Shown here: positions 11,025-20,079 of the stretch, in pieces
How positions within the stretch are numbered: position 1 is the stretch's first letter
How the letters are laid out: the number at the start of each line of letters is the position of its first letter
Assembly: GCF_006542375.1 (NCBI RefSeq)
Contig: NZ_CP038143.1
Location: 1 to 64,000 of the forward strand
Direction of reading: 5' to 3'
Origin: Oecophyllibacter saccharovorans
GTDB lineage: Bacteria > Pseudomonadota > Alphaproteobacteria > Acetobacterales > Acetobacteraceae
Length of the DNA: 64,000 bases
Notes under the pieces: model-generated
The model's input: only the letters and a program-made list of their open reading frames with translations
What the model was told of the DNA's origin: nothing
Databases searched by the model: none
Program-made: the position numbers and the translations under genes

Positions 11025-13565
11025 ATGGAAACTGGGCTTGCGGCCACGCTTCTGACCCTGGCTTTTCTGCTTCTGCTGGCAAGCCTCGTTCAGCCTTTTG
11101 CCAAAAAGCTCAAGATTTCCGAAACCGTCCTGATCGCCGTCATCGGCATCACCCTGGGCGTATGCGCCTCTCTCGTCACGAATTCCCTGGGGATGGATCT
11201 CTTCGAGGGGGCAGCCGAAACACTGATCTCTTTTCCGATCAACAGTGAAGGCTTTCTGCTCATCTTTCTGCCCATCCTGGTGTTTCAGGGCGCCATGGGC
11301 ATTGATGTCCGAAGTCTTGCTCATGAAACGGCCACGGTGCTTCTGCTGGCCGTGGTGGCGGTGGTGGTCTCGACGGCAACGATCGGCCTGGCCCTCTATC
11401 CCTTTGCAAGAGAGCCCCTGATTGTCTGCCTGCTGCTTGGTGCCATCGTCGCAACAACAGACCCTTCTGCCGTTTCTGGGATCTTTCGTGAAATTGGTGC
11501 CGCCTCCCGCCTAACCCGCCTGGTCGAAGGCGAGGCGCTGCTCAATGACGCGGCCGCCATCGCCATCTTCACCATTCTTCTCTCAGCCATCACCGCCCAT
11601 CATCAGGTCCATCTCGATGAAGCGGTCATCGACTTTCTGGAAGAATTCGGGGGCGGGCTTATCGTCGGCTTTGCCGTAGCACGCCTGTTCCTGCTTGTGA
11701 TTGCCGGCATGTCAGGTTTTCCGGCCGCTGAAATCAGCCTGACACTCGTTCTGCCTTACGCGGTCTACATTCTCTGTGATGACATGTTCGGGTTTTCAGG
11801 CGTGGTAGCCACTGCCGCCGCCGGCCTGACGGTTTCAGGCTACGGCCCATCCACCTTCAAGCCACAGGTCTGGCGTTTTCTGAACCAGCTCTGGGAGCAG
11901 CTGGTCTTCTGGGCCGGCTCGCTGCTTTTCATGCTGGCTTCCATGCTGGTACCCCGACTGCTGATGGGCATGACACGATGGGATTTCCTGCTGATCCTTA
12001 TCGCCAGCCTGGCCGGTCTGGTTGCAAGAGCCGCTGTCATCTTCGGCCTGCTGCCCTTGCTGAGCCTCACCCATCTTGCTCCCCCCGTGCCGACACCCTT
12101 CAAGGTCACCATGGCCTGGGGTGGGCTGAGAGGCGCCATCACCCTGGCGCTCGCCCTGGCCGTGACAGAAAACCCGCATATCAATGCCAATATCACGCAT
12201 TTCGTCGGTATCGTGGCCACAGGATTCGTTCTGGTGACCCTGCTAGTGAACGGCACTACCTTACGCTCCCTGGTCATCTGGCTGAAGCTTGATCGGCTAT
12301 CGCCGATTGACGAGGCGATGCGCAATCAGATCATCGCCATCGGGCTTGGTGAAATCGCGCAGAAAGTCGAAATTCTCTCAAATGAGCTGGGCTTTAGCCC
12401 CCGCACGACAACCGGGGTGGTAGGGGCCATTGAACGACGGGCGGAAAAGGAAAAGGCAGCTAATAAATTCGAAGATCTGCTCACAGACCGTAACCGCGTC
12501 ACTGTTGCTCTGATCACGATTGCCAATCAGGAACGATCCCTGCTGCTGGATCTGTTCCGCGTGCAGGGACTTGCCACCCGGCGCGTCATGGAAACGCTTC
12601 TGCGCACGGCTGAAGCCATGGTGGATGGCGCACGGCTTGAAGGGCGCTACGGCTATGTGAGGGCGCGCAAGAAGCGCCTGCGGCCGACCTTCCGTTTCCA
12701 GCTGGCACAGTTTCTGCACCAGTATTTCCACATCGATGGGCCCCTCATGTACTGCATGATGGAACGCTTTGAGATGCTGATTCTCACTCATCTCGTCTCC
12801 ACTTCTCTCATGCGCTTCGTACGCCGGCGCATGGAGCCGACGCTAGGACGGCGTATGACGGAGATCGTCTCGGAAGTTCTGGGCCGCCAGCGCAAAATGA
12901 TCGATGATGCCCTGGAGGCGATGCGGCTGCATTATGCAGGCTATGCCGAAGCGCTGGAGAGCCGGATTCTGCGCCTGATCGCCCTTCGCCTGGAAGACGA
13001 GGAATACGTCACGCTGGAGAAGGAAAACCTGATATCGCATGAATTGTACCGGGAACTGCACCGGACAATCGACCAGACACGTGCACGGCTGGAAGTGCCT
13101 CTGCGCTTCAATCTGCGCAGCGGCATTGAACAGCGTCTGCGGGCTTTTCCGGCTTTCAACGGGGTGCCGGATGCAGCCTTGCATGCTCTGGCCAGCAAAG
13201 TCTCCATCTGTTTCCTGTCACCAGGTGAAATCCTGATCCGCAAGCACCACCGTATCAAGACGGTTTATGCCCTGGTGGCAGGCGTGCTGGAGGGGCATCT
13301 GGATGGCCAGGACCTCTGGCTGGGAGCAGGGGACCTGGTCGGCGCAGCCAGCCTCCTGCGTGGCGAAAGAGCTCTGACGACCCTGCATTCCCTGCAGTTC
13401 AGTCACCTGCTGGCCATTCCAGGCAAGGCTTTCGAGGAACTCATCACGAAATATCCCATCATCAAGCGCCAGATCCTGAGCCGCAGCCACAAGCGTCGCG
13501 ACGGCTTGCTGACTCCCATCGTGTTGGTCACCGCTGACGGCACGGTTGTGCCCGCACCTGTCTGA
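11025..13565 (+). CDS. CPA1-family Na+/H+ antiporter with C-terminal cyclic-nucleotide-binding-like domain
   Basis: An 846-residue inner-membrane cation/proton antiporter. The first about 420 residues contain around 12-13 hydrophobic helices. Helix motifs TDPSAV (145-150) and EGEALLNDAAAI (168-179) hold the CPA1 Asn-Asp ion site. A long soluble helical region follows at about 430-700. The last about 140 residues resemble a cNMP-binding beta-roll (FLSPGEILIRK, then GDLVGAASLLRGERAL). The overall plan is like plant SOS1. The acidic residue usual in the phosphate cassette (G-E-x-A-L) is replaced (VGAASLL), so ligand binding is uncertain. The likely role is Na+ or pH homeostasis. It is convergent with the POT transporter gene, 10 bp away. 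Confidence 0.88.
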   Translation: METGLAATLLTLAFLLLLASLVQPFAKKLKISETVLIAVIGITLGVCASLVTNSLGMDLFEGAAETLISFPINSEGFLLIFLPILVFQGAMGIDVRSLAHETATVLLLAVVAVVVSTATIGLALYPFAREPLIVCLLLGAIVATTDPSAVSGIFREIGAASRLTRLVEGEALLNDAAAIAIFTILLSAITAHHQVHLDEAVIDFLEEFGGGLIVGFAVARLFLLVIAGMSGFPAAEISLTLVLPYAVYILCDDMFGFSGVVATAAAGLTVSGYGPSTFKPQVWRFLNQLWEQLVFWAGSLLFMLASMLVPRLLMGMTRWDFLLILIASLAGLVARAAVIFGLLPLLSLTHLAPPVPTPFKVTMAWGGLRGAITLALALAVTENPHINANITHFVGIVATGFVLVTLLVNGTTLRSLVIWLKLDRLSPIDEAMRNQIIAIGLGEIAQKVEILSNELGFSPRTTTGVVGAIERRAEKEKAANKFEDLLTDRNRVTVALITIANQERSLLLDLFRVQGLATRRVMETLLRTAEAMVDGARLEGRYGYVRARKKRLRPTFRFQLAQFLHQYFHIDGPLMYCMMERFEMLILTHLVSTSLMRFVRRRMEPTLGRRMTEIVSEVLGRQRKMIDDALEAMRLHYAGYAEALESRILRLIALRLEDEEYVTLEKENLISHELYRELHRTIDQTRARLEVPLRFNLRSGIEQRLRAFPAFNGVPDAALHALASKVSICFLSPGEILIRKHHRIKTVYALVAGVLEGHLDGQDLWLGAGDLVGAASLLRGERALTTLHSLQFSHLLAIPGKAFEELITKYPIIKRQILSRSHKRRDGLLTPIVLVTADGTVVPAPV

Positions 13566-13575
13566 AACGCCTCTT

Positions 13576-14985
13576 TCAGCTTTCCTGGGGAATGGGCTTC
13601 AGGGCGAGCAGGGAACGGAAAAAATAGGCACAGGCCAGGAAAACCAGTGCTGCTATAAAAGCAAAACCGGCATGAACAAGCCAGAAAGTGACAGGCGGCA
13701 TGGTGGTGATGAGGCTGGCCAGCTTGCCGATCAGCAGGTTGGCGATAAAGAGATGCAGGGTGAACAGGGAGACAAGAACAGTATTGACGCTTGCGGGCGC
13801 CAGACGGGAAAACAGGGCCATGCCGATAGCCAGCACCATGGCAAAGCCGACATCATTGATCGTGTGAAACAGAATTCCCCACCACAGGCTGATGCCATGG
13901 GGCTGGGGATAAAGCCAGCTGGCCAAGGCCAGAGCCAGCGGACCGAACATGATGATGACGCTTCCGATAGTGATCTTCATGATCTCCGATACAGGCGCTC
14001 TCTTTCGCTCATAAAACCGCCAGAACCACAGCACCGCCACGCCCGTAATCGTGCTGATCAACCCATCAAGTGACAGCAGGGCACTGACCGAGAAGGGAAT
14101 ACCCAGAATCGTCTTCTGGTAATGATCGCCGCCCCAGAGAAGATAGCCGTCAAAAATCTCCTCATTCGGCAGGGCGCCGATCGCAAAAACCCCGGTCAGA
14201 AAAATCAGCAGCCAGATCCGCTTGCGTTCCGGGACGGAAAGACCGTTTTTTCTGTTGCCAGTGCCCGCTTTCCCGGCACCCGCTGCCTTGTCCTGGGGGA
14301 GCCATCGTTGGCCGAAAAAATAACATGCCAGTCCGACTGCCATCCCCAGGCCCGCGGCCATGAAGCCCCAGTGACGGTTCTGACTGGCCAATGCGCTGCA
14401 GAGAAGAGGGGAGATGATAACGGCGATCTGCACACCCAGACTGTAAAGCTGGTAAGCATCGGCGCGTCGCGGATCTTCGGGTGCGTAGAGACTGCCAACC
14501 TGTGCTTTCATACTGCCGCAACACCCGTTACCGACCAGCAGAAGCCCCAGGGCAATCGCAAACCATGCTTCGAAACTGATGAGGAAGTGACCGAGCGTCA
14601 TCAGCGCAGACCCGAGGAGAATGGTTCGCGTGCGCCCCAGCACCCGGTCAGCCAGCCAGCTGCCCAGAATGGGCAGCCCATAGATCAGGGCCGTGAAGAG
14701 ACCCATGAAGGCCGCTGCCATAGCGGCAATGCCAACCGGGGAATAAAGGCTGTGCACGATGGCCAGCAAGGGACGCAGCCCGATGACATGGGTGACATGA
14801 GCAGGCTGCAGGACGTAATCGCGCAGATAAAGGACCAGAAGCGCCAGCATCCCGTAAAGGGAAAAAGCAATCCAGGCTTCTGTGATGACCAGCACCCAGA
14901 GGCCCCGAGGCTGTCCCAGAAATTCCACTGGCCTGGGAAACGCTTCCTGACCGGGAAAAGGCGCATTGGGAATTACGTCAGTCAT
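13576..14985 (-). CDS. POT/PTR-family peptide transporter-like MFS protein
   Basis: A 469-residue protein with about 12-14 membrane helices. It resembles proton-coupled oligopeptide transporters (DtpT/DtpA type): EAWIAFSLYGMLALLVLYL in helix 1 (36-54) and the PTR segment GNGCCGSMKAQVGSLY followed by YQLYSLGVQIA. The start is ATG 14985, preceded by AGGAAAG; an upstream in-frame extension to 15039 lacks family support. In typical POT proteins helix 1 reads E-x-x-E-R-F; here it is E36-A-W-I-A-F, so the Glu-Arg pair tied to proton coupling is gone. The substrate may therefore differ from di/tripeptides. It is transcribed from the 271-bp gap downstream of alr. Confidence 0.85.
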   Translation of the reverse strand: MTDVIPNAPFPGQEAFPRPVEFLGQPRGLWVLVITEAWIAFSLYGMLALLVLYLRDYVLQPAHVTHVIGLRPLLAIVHSLYSPVGIAAMAAAFMGLFTALIYGLPILGSWLADRVLGRTRTILLGSALMTLGHFLISFEAWFAIALGLLLVGNGCCGSMKAQVGSLYAPEDPRRADAYQLYSLGVQIAVIISPLLCSALASQNRHWGFMAAGLGMAVGLACYFFGQRWLPQDKAAGAGKAGTGNRKNGLSVPERKRIWLLIFLTGVFAIGALPNEEIFDGYLLWGGDHYQKTILGIPFSVSALLSLDGLISTITGVAVLWFWRFYERKRAPVSEIMKITIGSVIIMFGPLALALASWLYPQPHGISLWWGILFHTINDVGFAMVLAIGMALFSRLAPASVNTVLVSLFTLHLFIANLLIGKLASLITTMPPVTFWLVHAGFAFIAALVFLACAYFFRSLLALKPIPQES

Positions 14986-15256
14986 GACGGATGCTTTCCT
15001 GAGGCTCGTTTGGCAGAAGAGATTCCAGCAAGCTAGCAAAACCGATAACGTTTTAAAAATGAAATGAAAAACCTCTTTCAGAATTCACTTCGGCCTTCAA
15101 GCTTGGTCTGAGGTCAGCGCGTGAAACGCCACAGGATGGCAGGGGCTCCGGAGGGGTGCGAAAGTCGTCTTTCAAAAGGCTCTACCAAAAGTCGTATAAT
15201 ATATATTATGACAACTCATGAATCCAAGAAACCGTGCGCACCACCCAGTTCATTTA
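14986..15256. promoter_or_regulatory. Upstream region of the POT transporter gene with two inverted repeats
   Basis: No coding sequence is supported in this AT-richer 271-bp gap between alr (ending at 15257 on the minus strand) and the POT gene (starting at 14985 on the minus strand). Two features stand out. One is a perfect 14-nt palindrome ATAATATATATTAT at 15196-15209, which contains -10-like sequence on either strand. The other is AAAAC-7 nt-GTTTT at 15038-15054, spaced like a repressor operator. Both could serve the POT promoter. I could not define a convincing -35/-10 pair. Confidence 0.3.
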
Positions 15257-16345
15257 TCAGGACTGAATATAGTGACGGGTGAAACGGGTCCCTAACGATG
15301 TCAGGACTTCATAACCGCTGGTTCCTGCAGCCGCGCCCAGAGCATCCGGATCCTGCTGGGGACCCAGCACTGAAACCCAGCTGCCTTCATGAAGCGCACC
15401 TGCAGGAAGGCTGGTGATATCCACCATGACGCTGTCCATGGAAACACGTCCGGCAATCGGCAATGGTGTGGTGCCATGCCAGAGGCGACCCTGACCGGCA
15501 AGGGATCTGAAAAAACCGTCTGCATAGCCAATCCCGACCGTCGCCAGGCGGCCGGGCTTCTGGGCTTCCCACTCCAGCCCATAACCGGCCTGCGTGCCCG
15601 GCACGGTATCGAGCACCTGCAGAACCGGCGCTTCAAGCGAGAGAACCGGCTCCAGAACCTGTGTTGTTTCTGCATTGGGGGCCAGTCCATAGAGCCCTGC
15701 CCCTGGGCGCACCAGCTCGAAAAGATAATCCTTGCCGAGAAAAATGCCTGAAGTCGCCGATAGCGAGCGACGCACACCTGGGAAATTCTGTGCCATGGCG
15801 ACAAACAGCTCTCGCTGGCGGCGATTTCCCGGATGTGCGGGCACATCCGCGCAGGCCAGGTGGCTCATCTGCAGGACCAGGTTGAGCTCTTTGAGAACAT
15901 TTTCCTGCAGCTGTGCCGGCTGCAGCCCGAAACGGGTCATGCCCGTATCATACTGGATAGCGGCTTTAAACCGCTCTCCGGCTGTCTGGCAGAAAGCCTG
16001 CCATTCCCGCACCTGTTGGAGCGTATTGAGAACCGGAACAAGACCATGTCGAGCCATGACTGGCGCTTCAGCACGGGTACAGCCATGAAGGACAAAAATA
16101 TCAGCCTGTGGCAGCACAGCCCGCAAGGCCTGCCCCTCTCTCGGATGAGCCACAAAGAAGCAGGCTGCCTGGTCCTGCAGGCTCCGCGCCACTTCACGCA
16201 GGCCCAGCCCGTAAGCATTGGCCTTGAGCACAACTCCGCAGGCAGCCGGGGCTGCTGCTGCAGAAAGACGCCTGTGATTGCGCTTTATGGCGCCCAGATC
16301 AATCGTCAGCCGCGCACATCTCTGCCCTTCCTGACCACCCGGCAT
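15257..16345 (-). CDS. alr: Alanine racemase
   Basis: A 362-residue PLP enzyme interconverting L- and D-alanine for peptidoglycan. The PLP lysine is K41 in VVLKANAYGLG. The second catalytic base, Tyr, lies in AGYGLEWE, and the Arg that contacts the pyridine nitrogen lies in RLATVGIGYADG. Fold-type III barrel and C-terminal beta domain lengths are normal. The start is ATG 16345 (MPGGQEG). It is divergent from the sphingolipid operon across a 342-bp gap. Confidence 0.95.
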   Translation of the reverse strand: MPGGQEGQRCARLTIDLGAIKRNHRRLSAAAAPAACGVVLKANAYGLGLREVARSLQDQAACFFVAHPREGQALRAVLPQADIFVLHGCTRAEAPVMARHGLVPVLNTLQQVREWQAFCQTAGERFKAAIQYDTGMTRFGLQPAQLQENVLKELNLVLQMSHLACADVPAHPGNRRQRELFVAMAQNFPGVRRSLSATSGIFLGKDYLFELVRPGAGLYGLAPNAETTQVLEPVLSLEAPVLQVLDTVPGTQAGYGLEWEAQKPGRLATVGIGYADGFFRSLAGQGRLWHGTTPLPIAGRVSMDSVMVDITSLPAGALHEGSWVSVLGPQQDPDALGAAAGTSGYEVLTSLGTRFTRHYIQS

Positions 16346-16687
16346 CTTCTATTTCCACCTACCGCCGCTTAAACACCTCATATCTGGCGCGCATGATGGT
16401 AGGGGCGGCAAAAGGAATCAAGCCAGTCCCCTGACCGAAAACCGCTCCAGGCTTGTTTTTCCTTCAGGAGAGAGCGGGTTCACCACCCCCGGGACCGGCA
16501 AATTTCTTTCCCTTACTTGAGGTGTGGTAGGGATATGTATTAGAGACGTTCCCGAACAGGCTTCCGGCTTGAAAGGGCCGTGGCTGTCAGGTGCACCCTT
16601 ACCTTATGAGCTGGGGTACGCGACATCATCGTTTACTGGACGGCGCCTCCTGCCTGGCAGGGAGTCCGAAGTGGAGCTAGTCAAGGT
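16346..16687. promoter_or_regulatory. 342-bp intergenic region between alr and the sphingolipid operon
   Basis: No gene is supported here. The region must carry divergent promoters for alr (minus) and the acyl-AMP ligase operon (plus). A weak plus-strand candidate is TTGAGG at 16517-16522 with TATTAG at 16538-16543 (15-bp spacer, short). A longer leader of about 145 nt would then precede the TTG start. I see no tRNA, riboswitch or clear operator. Confidence 0.3.
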
Positions 16688-18460
16688 TTGACCGAGGCCA
16701 ACCTCAATATTCAGAACGCCCCTGCGCCCACGCCCAGCCGCTCTGGTCTGCCCCGGCGCTACGGAGATTTTGCCTCCTTTCCCGCCGCCCTGGATTACGC
16801 TGCACAGGGAGAGACGGGTTTCAACATCTACTCCGGTCGCGGAGACCTGCTGGAAGTTCTGCCCTATCGCAAGCTGCGCCAGCAGGCCCTGGGCGTGGCG
16901 CGGCGCTTGCTCGGCCTGGGCATGAAACCGGGCGAGCGCGTTGCGATTGTCGCTGAAAGTGATGGTGACTTTGCCCGGATCTTCTTCGGCTGCCAATATG
17001 CCGGGCTGGTGCCGGCGCCGCTGCCGCTGCCGGTGGCTTTCGGCGGGCGTGAAGCCTACATCGCCACCCTGCGCGGCATGATCGCGCGCGCCGAGGCCAC
17101 TGCCGTCATCGTGCCTGAAGTCATCGGCGGCTGGACAGGCGAAATCATCGCAGGTCTCGATCTTTCTTTCGGCGGCTCGCCCCGCGAGCTCATGGCTCTG
17201 GAGGAAAAAGAGGTCCCCCTGCCCCAAATCGGCGCCGATGACCTCTCCTATATCCAGTTCTCCTCAGGCAGCACGCGCTTTCCGATGGGGATCTGTGTTA
17301 CCCAGAAAGCCGGCATGGCCAATGCGCAGGCCATTTCCCGCGACGGGCTGAAAGTCTTTCCTGAAACCGATCCGCGTGATGACCGTTGTGTGTCCTGGCT
17401 GCCGCTTTACCACGACATGGGCCTGGTCGGCTTCTTTCTGACCCCTATGACCTGCCAGTTGACCGTTGATCTTCTGCCAACACGCGAGTTCGCCCGCCGC
17501 CCCCATACCTGGCTGGAGCTTATCTCGCGCAATCGCGGCACCCTCGCCTACAGCCCTTCCTTTGGTTACGAGCTCTGTGCACGACGGGGCGCGCGTGAAG
17601 ATATCGATCTTTCCTCCTGGCGTGTGGCAGGGATCGGTGGAGACATGATCCGCCCGCAGATCCTGGAGAATTTCGCAGAAACCTTTGCCAGCAAGGGTTT
17701 CGATGCGCGCGCCTTCGTAGCCAGCTACGGCATGGCTGAAACCACCCTGGCCATCAGCTTCGCACCGCTGCAGACAGGGATTCAGGTTGATACCGTCGAC
17801 CTGAATGCGCTGGAAGAGGAAGGCCTGGCTGTTCCCGCAGGCCCCAAAACCTCAAAAGCAAGAACTTTCGTCCTCTGCGGCCTGCCCCTGCCCGGGCACC
17901 GTATCGAGGTCCGTGACAGTGAGGGTAAACCCCTGGCTGAACGCCAGGTGGGCACCATCCATGTCTGGGGGCCCAGCCTCATGGTAGGCTATTTCAAACA
18001 GCCGGAGGAAACAGCCGCCTGTCTCTCCCCGGCTGGCTGGCTGAATACGGGAGATCTGGGCTATTTTCTGAACGGCCAGATCGTCGTGACGGGGCGCGCC
18101 AAGGATCTCATCATCGTCAACGGGCGCAATATCTGGCCCCAGGACCTCGAATGGTCAGCCGAGAACGAGATCCCGCAGCTGCGTTCGCGGGACGTGGCCG
18201 TTTTCTCCGTGGACGAGGAAGGCGCGGAAAAAATCGTGGCTCTGGTCCAGTGCCGTCTGAGCGAGCCTGAGAACCGTGAAAAGCTCCGCCAGGAGATCAC
18301 GGCCCTCTTCCGGCGACTGCACGGGGTCGAAGTCGAGGTCATTCTGGTCCCTCCGCGCAGTCTGCCTCAGACCTCCTCCGGAAAGTTGACCCGCGCCCGG
18401 GCCCGGGCCATGCTGTTGGCCGGAGAATTTGATAACGCGCCTTCCAGCCAGCCAGTCTGA
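16688..18460 (+). CDS. Fatty acyl-AMP ligase / acyl-ACP synthetase of sphingolipid operon
   Basis: A 590-residue ANL-superfamily adenylating enzyme. The P-loop is SSGSTRFPMG (192-201), with WLPLYHDMGLVG downstream, the acidic TGDLGY motif, and the C-terminal catalytic lysine K566 in SSGKLTR. Lack of a CoA-type signature and the next-door ACP suggest it loads an acyl chain onto that ACP. Such ligases are known beside Spt in Caulobacter. The start is a TTG at 16688 with AAGG just upstream; no in-frame ATG occurs until about residue 79, inside the conserved domain. It is the first gene of the FAAL-ACP-Spt operon. Confidence 0.85.
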   Translation: MTEANLNIQNAPAPTPSRSGLPRRYGDFASFPAALDYAAQGETGFNIYSGRGDLLEVLPYRKLRQQALGVARRLLGLGMKPGERVAIVAESDGDFARIFFGCQYAGLVPAPLPLPVAFGGREAYIATLRGMIARAEATAVIVPEVIGGWTGEIIAGLDLSFGGSPRELMALEEKEVPLPQIGADDLSYIQFSSGSTRFPMGICVTQKAGMANAQAISRDGLKVFPETDPRDDRCVSWLPLYHDMGLVGFFLTPMTCQLTVDLLPTREFARRPHTWLELISRNRGTLAYSPSFGYELCARRGAREDIDLSSWRVAGIGGDMIRPQILENFAETFASKGFDARAFVASYGMAETTLAISFAPLQTGIQVDTVDLNALEEEGLAVPAGPKTSKARTFVLCGLPLPGHRIEVRDSEGKPLAERQVGTIHVWGPSLMVGYFKQPEETAACLSPAGWLNTGDLGYFLNGQIVVTGRAKDLIIVNGRNIWPQDLEWSAENEIPQLRSRDVAVFSVDEEGAEKIVALVQCRLSEPENREKLRQEITALFRRLHGVEVEVILVPPRSLPQTSSGKLTRARARAMLLAGEFDNAPSSQPV

Positions 18461-18511
18461 GGGGCCGGTCGTTCCCGCTGCATCCTTGACGCTCCAAAAG
18501 GTTCCAGAAAC

Positions 18512-18775
18512 ATGTCTGCTCCCACGCCCAACGCTTCTGAGATTTCAGAAATCATTATTGAGAAGCTCCTGGCCAATCCCAAAGTGCCGCGTGACATCAA
18601 CGGGGAGAGTCGGATCGTGGAAGATCTGGCCTTTGACAGCCTGGCCGTCATGAATTTCGTCATGGAAATCGAAGACACGCTTGATGTCTCCGTGCCTCTC
18701 GACAAGTTGGCTGATATCCGCACAATCGACGATCTGGCTGCCTGCCTGTATGAGCTGCGGAAAAATCAGGGATGA
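18512..18775 (+). CDS. Dedicated acyl carrier protein for sphingoid base synthesis
   Basis: An 87-residue ACP with the phosphopantetheine serine S43 in AFDSLAVMNFV and the usual four-helix hydrophobic pattern. It differs clearly from the housekeeping AcpP at 31720-31962. It sits between an acyl-AMP ligase and serine palmitoyltransferase, and its stop overlaps the Spt start (ATGA). It is therefore inferred to carry the acyl thioester that Spt condenses with serine, as with the Spt-linked ACP of Caulobacter. The ATG at 18512 starts 51 bp after the ligase stop. Confidence 0.88.
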   Translation: MSAPTPNASEISEIIIEKLLANPKVPRDINGESRIVEDLAFDSLAVMNFVMEIEDTLDVSVPLDKLADIRTIDDLAACLYELRKNQG

Positions 18776-19977
18776 GTGAAGGAATTTTTGATAAACTCGC
18801 CCCTCTGAAAGCTTCCTACGAGGGCTTGCGCGAACTTAGTCCCCGAAACCCTTTCGGCGTCGTTATCGAACGCCCCCTTTCAGCCACGGTAGGGCTTATC
18901 GAAGGGCGCGAGACCCTACTGTTCGGCACCAATAATTACCTGGGGCTCAGCCAGTCGGAAGCTGCCCGGGATGCAGCTATTGAAACCGTCCGTGAGATGG
19001 GGATCGGCACTACCGGCTCGCGGATCGCTAACGGCACTTTCTCGCTCCATGACCGCCTGGAACGTCGACTGGCAGAGGTTTTCCATCGCCGTCATGCCAT
19101 GATCTTTTCAACGGGCTACCAGGCCAATCTGGGCACGATCTCAGCCCTGGTCAACAAGGATGACATTCTCTTTCTCGATGCTGACAGCCATGCCAGTATC
19201 TATGATGGCGCACGGCTTTCCGGCGCGCAGGTCATCCGCTTCCGCCACAACGATCCGGCTGACCTTGATCGCCGTCTTGAGCGCACAAAGAATGCTCCTG
19301 GCGCCCGTCTGATCGTCGTCGAGGGTATCTACTCGATGACAGGTAATATCGCCCCCCTGAAGGACTTTGCCGACGTCAAGAAAAAGCATGGCGCAGCCCT
19401 GATGGTGGATGAAGCACATTCTTTCGGCGTCCTGGGAGAGCATGGACGTGGCGTGGCAGAAATGCAGGGATGTGAGAAAGACGTCGATTTCATCGTCGGA
19501 ACATTTTCAAAGTCTCTGGGAACGGTCGGCGGCTATTGCGTAACAGATCATGATGAAATTGACCTGATGCGCCTCTGCTCACGACCCTACATGTTCACCG
19601 CTTCCCTGCCGCCCGAAATTATTGCCTCAACCCTGACTACCCTTGACGAGATTCAATCACGTCCTGAACTGCGCCGGCAACTGCATGAAAATGCAGCGCG
19701 ACTGCATGCAGGCTTCAGAAAAGCCGGGCTGAAAACGGGAGACTTCATCTCTCCTGTCATCGCCGTGACCCTGGAGGATGTCCCCCAGGCCCTGAAGTTC
19801 TGGAACGCTCTTTTGGAAGCAGGGATCTATGTCAATCTTTCACTGCCCCCTGCCACTCCGGACAATCGCCCCCTGCTCCGCTGCTCGGTCATGGCGGCAC
19901 ATACAGCTGAACAGATCGACCAGACCGTTGACAGCTTTGCCCGGATCGCACGGGAGCTGGGCATTACGGCCGCCTGA
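18772..19977 (+). CDS. spt: Serine palmitoyltransferase (alpha-oxoamine synthase)
   Basis: A 401-residue PLP enzyme that joins serine and a fatty acyl thioester to form 3-ketosphinganine. Key residues match bacterial Spt: H140 in DADSHASIYDG stacking on PLP, D213 and H216 in VDEAHSFGV, and the Schiff-base lysine K247 in TFSKSLGTVGG. The ATG overlaps the ACP stop by four bases. KBL, CqsA and HemA are relatives, but the DADSHASIYDGARLSGA segment, the ACP and the acyl ligase favour Spt. Its product would need a reductase and an N-acyltransferase that are not evident in this window. Confidence 0.9.
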   Translation: MSEGIFDKLAPLKASYEGLRELSPRNPFGVVIERPLSATVGLIEGRETLLFGTNNYLGLSQSEAARDAAIETVREMGIGTTGSRIANGTFSLHDRLERRLAEVFHRRHAMIFSTGYQANLGTISALVNKDDILFLDADSHASIYDGARLSGAQVIRFRHNDPADLDRRLERTKNAPGARLIVVEGIYSMTGNIAPLKDFADVKKKHGAALMVDEAHSFGVLGEHGRGVAEMQGCEKDVDFIVGTFSKSLGTVGGYCVTDHDEIDLMRLCSRPYMFTASLPPEIIASTLTTLDEIQSRPELRRQLHENAARLHAGFRKAGLKTGDFISPVIAVTLEDVPQALKFWNALLEAGIYVNLSLPPATPDNRPLLRCSVMAAHTAEQIDQTVDSFARIARELGITAA

Positions 19978-20016
19978 ATATCCTTTGAGAAGACTTGAAG
20001 ATCACTGAACGGGTTC

Positions 20017-20058
20017 GGGGCGTAAAAACCATGCTTTCGGGCAGGATTTTTACGCCCC
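20017..20058. terminator. Bidirectional terminator after spt
   Basis: A perfect 12-bp inverted repeat GGGGCGTAAAAA (20017-20028) and TTTTTACGCCCC (20047-20058) flanks an inner imperfect stem (CC-TGC / GCA-GG). An A5 tract on one side and a T5 tract on the other give a U-run after the inner stem on both strands. It lies between the convergent spt and nucleotidyltransferase genes, so it probably ends both transcripts. Confidence 0.75.
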
Positions 20059-20079
20059 CGGCTTCAGGCCCAAGGCGAA

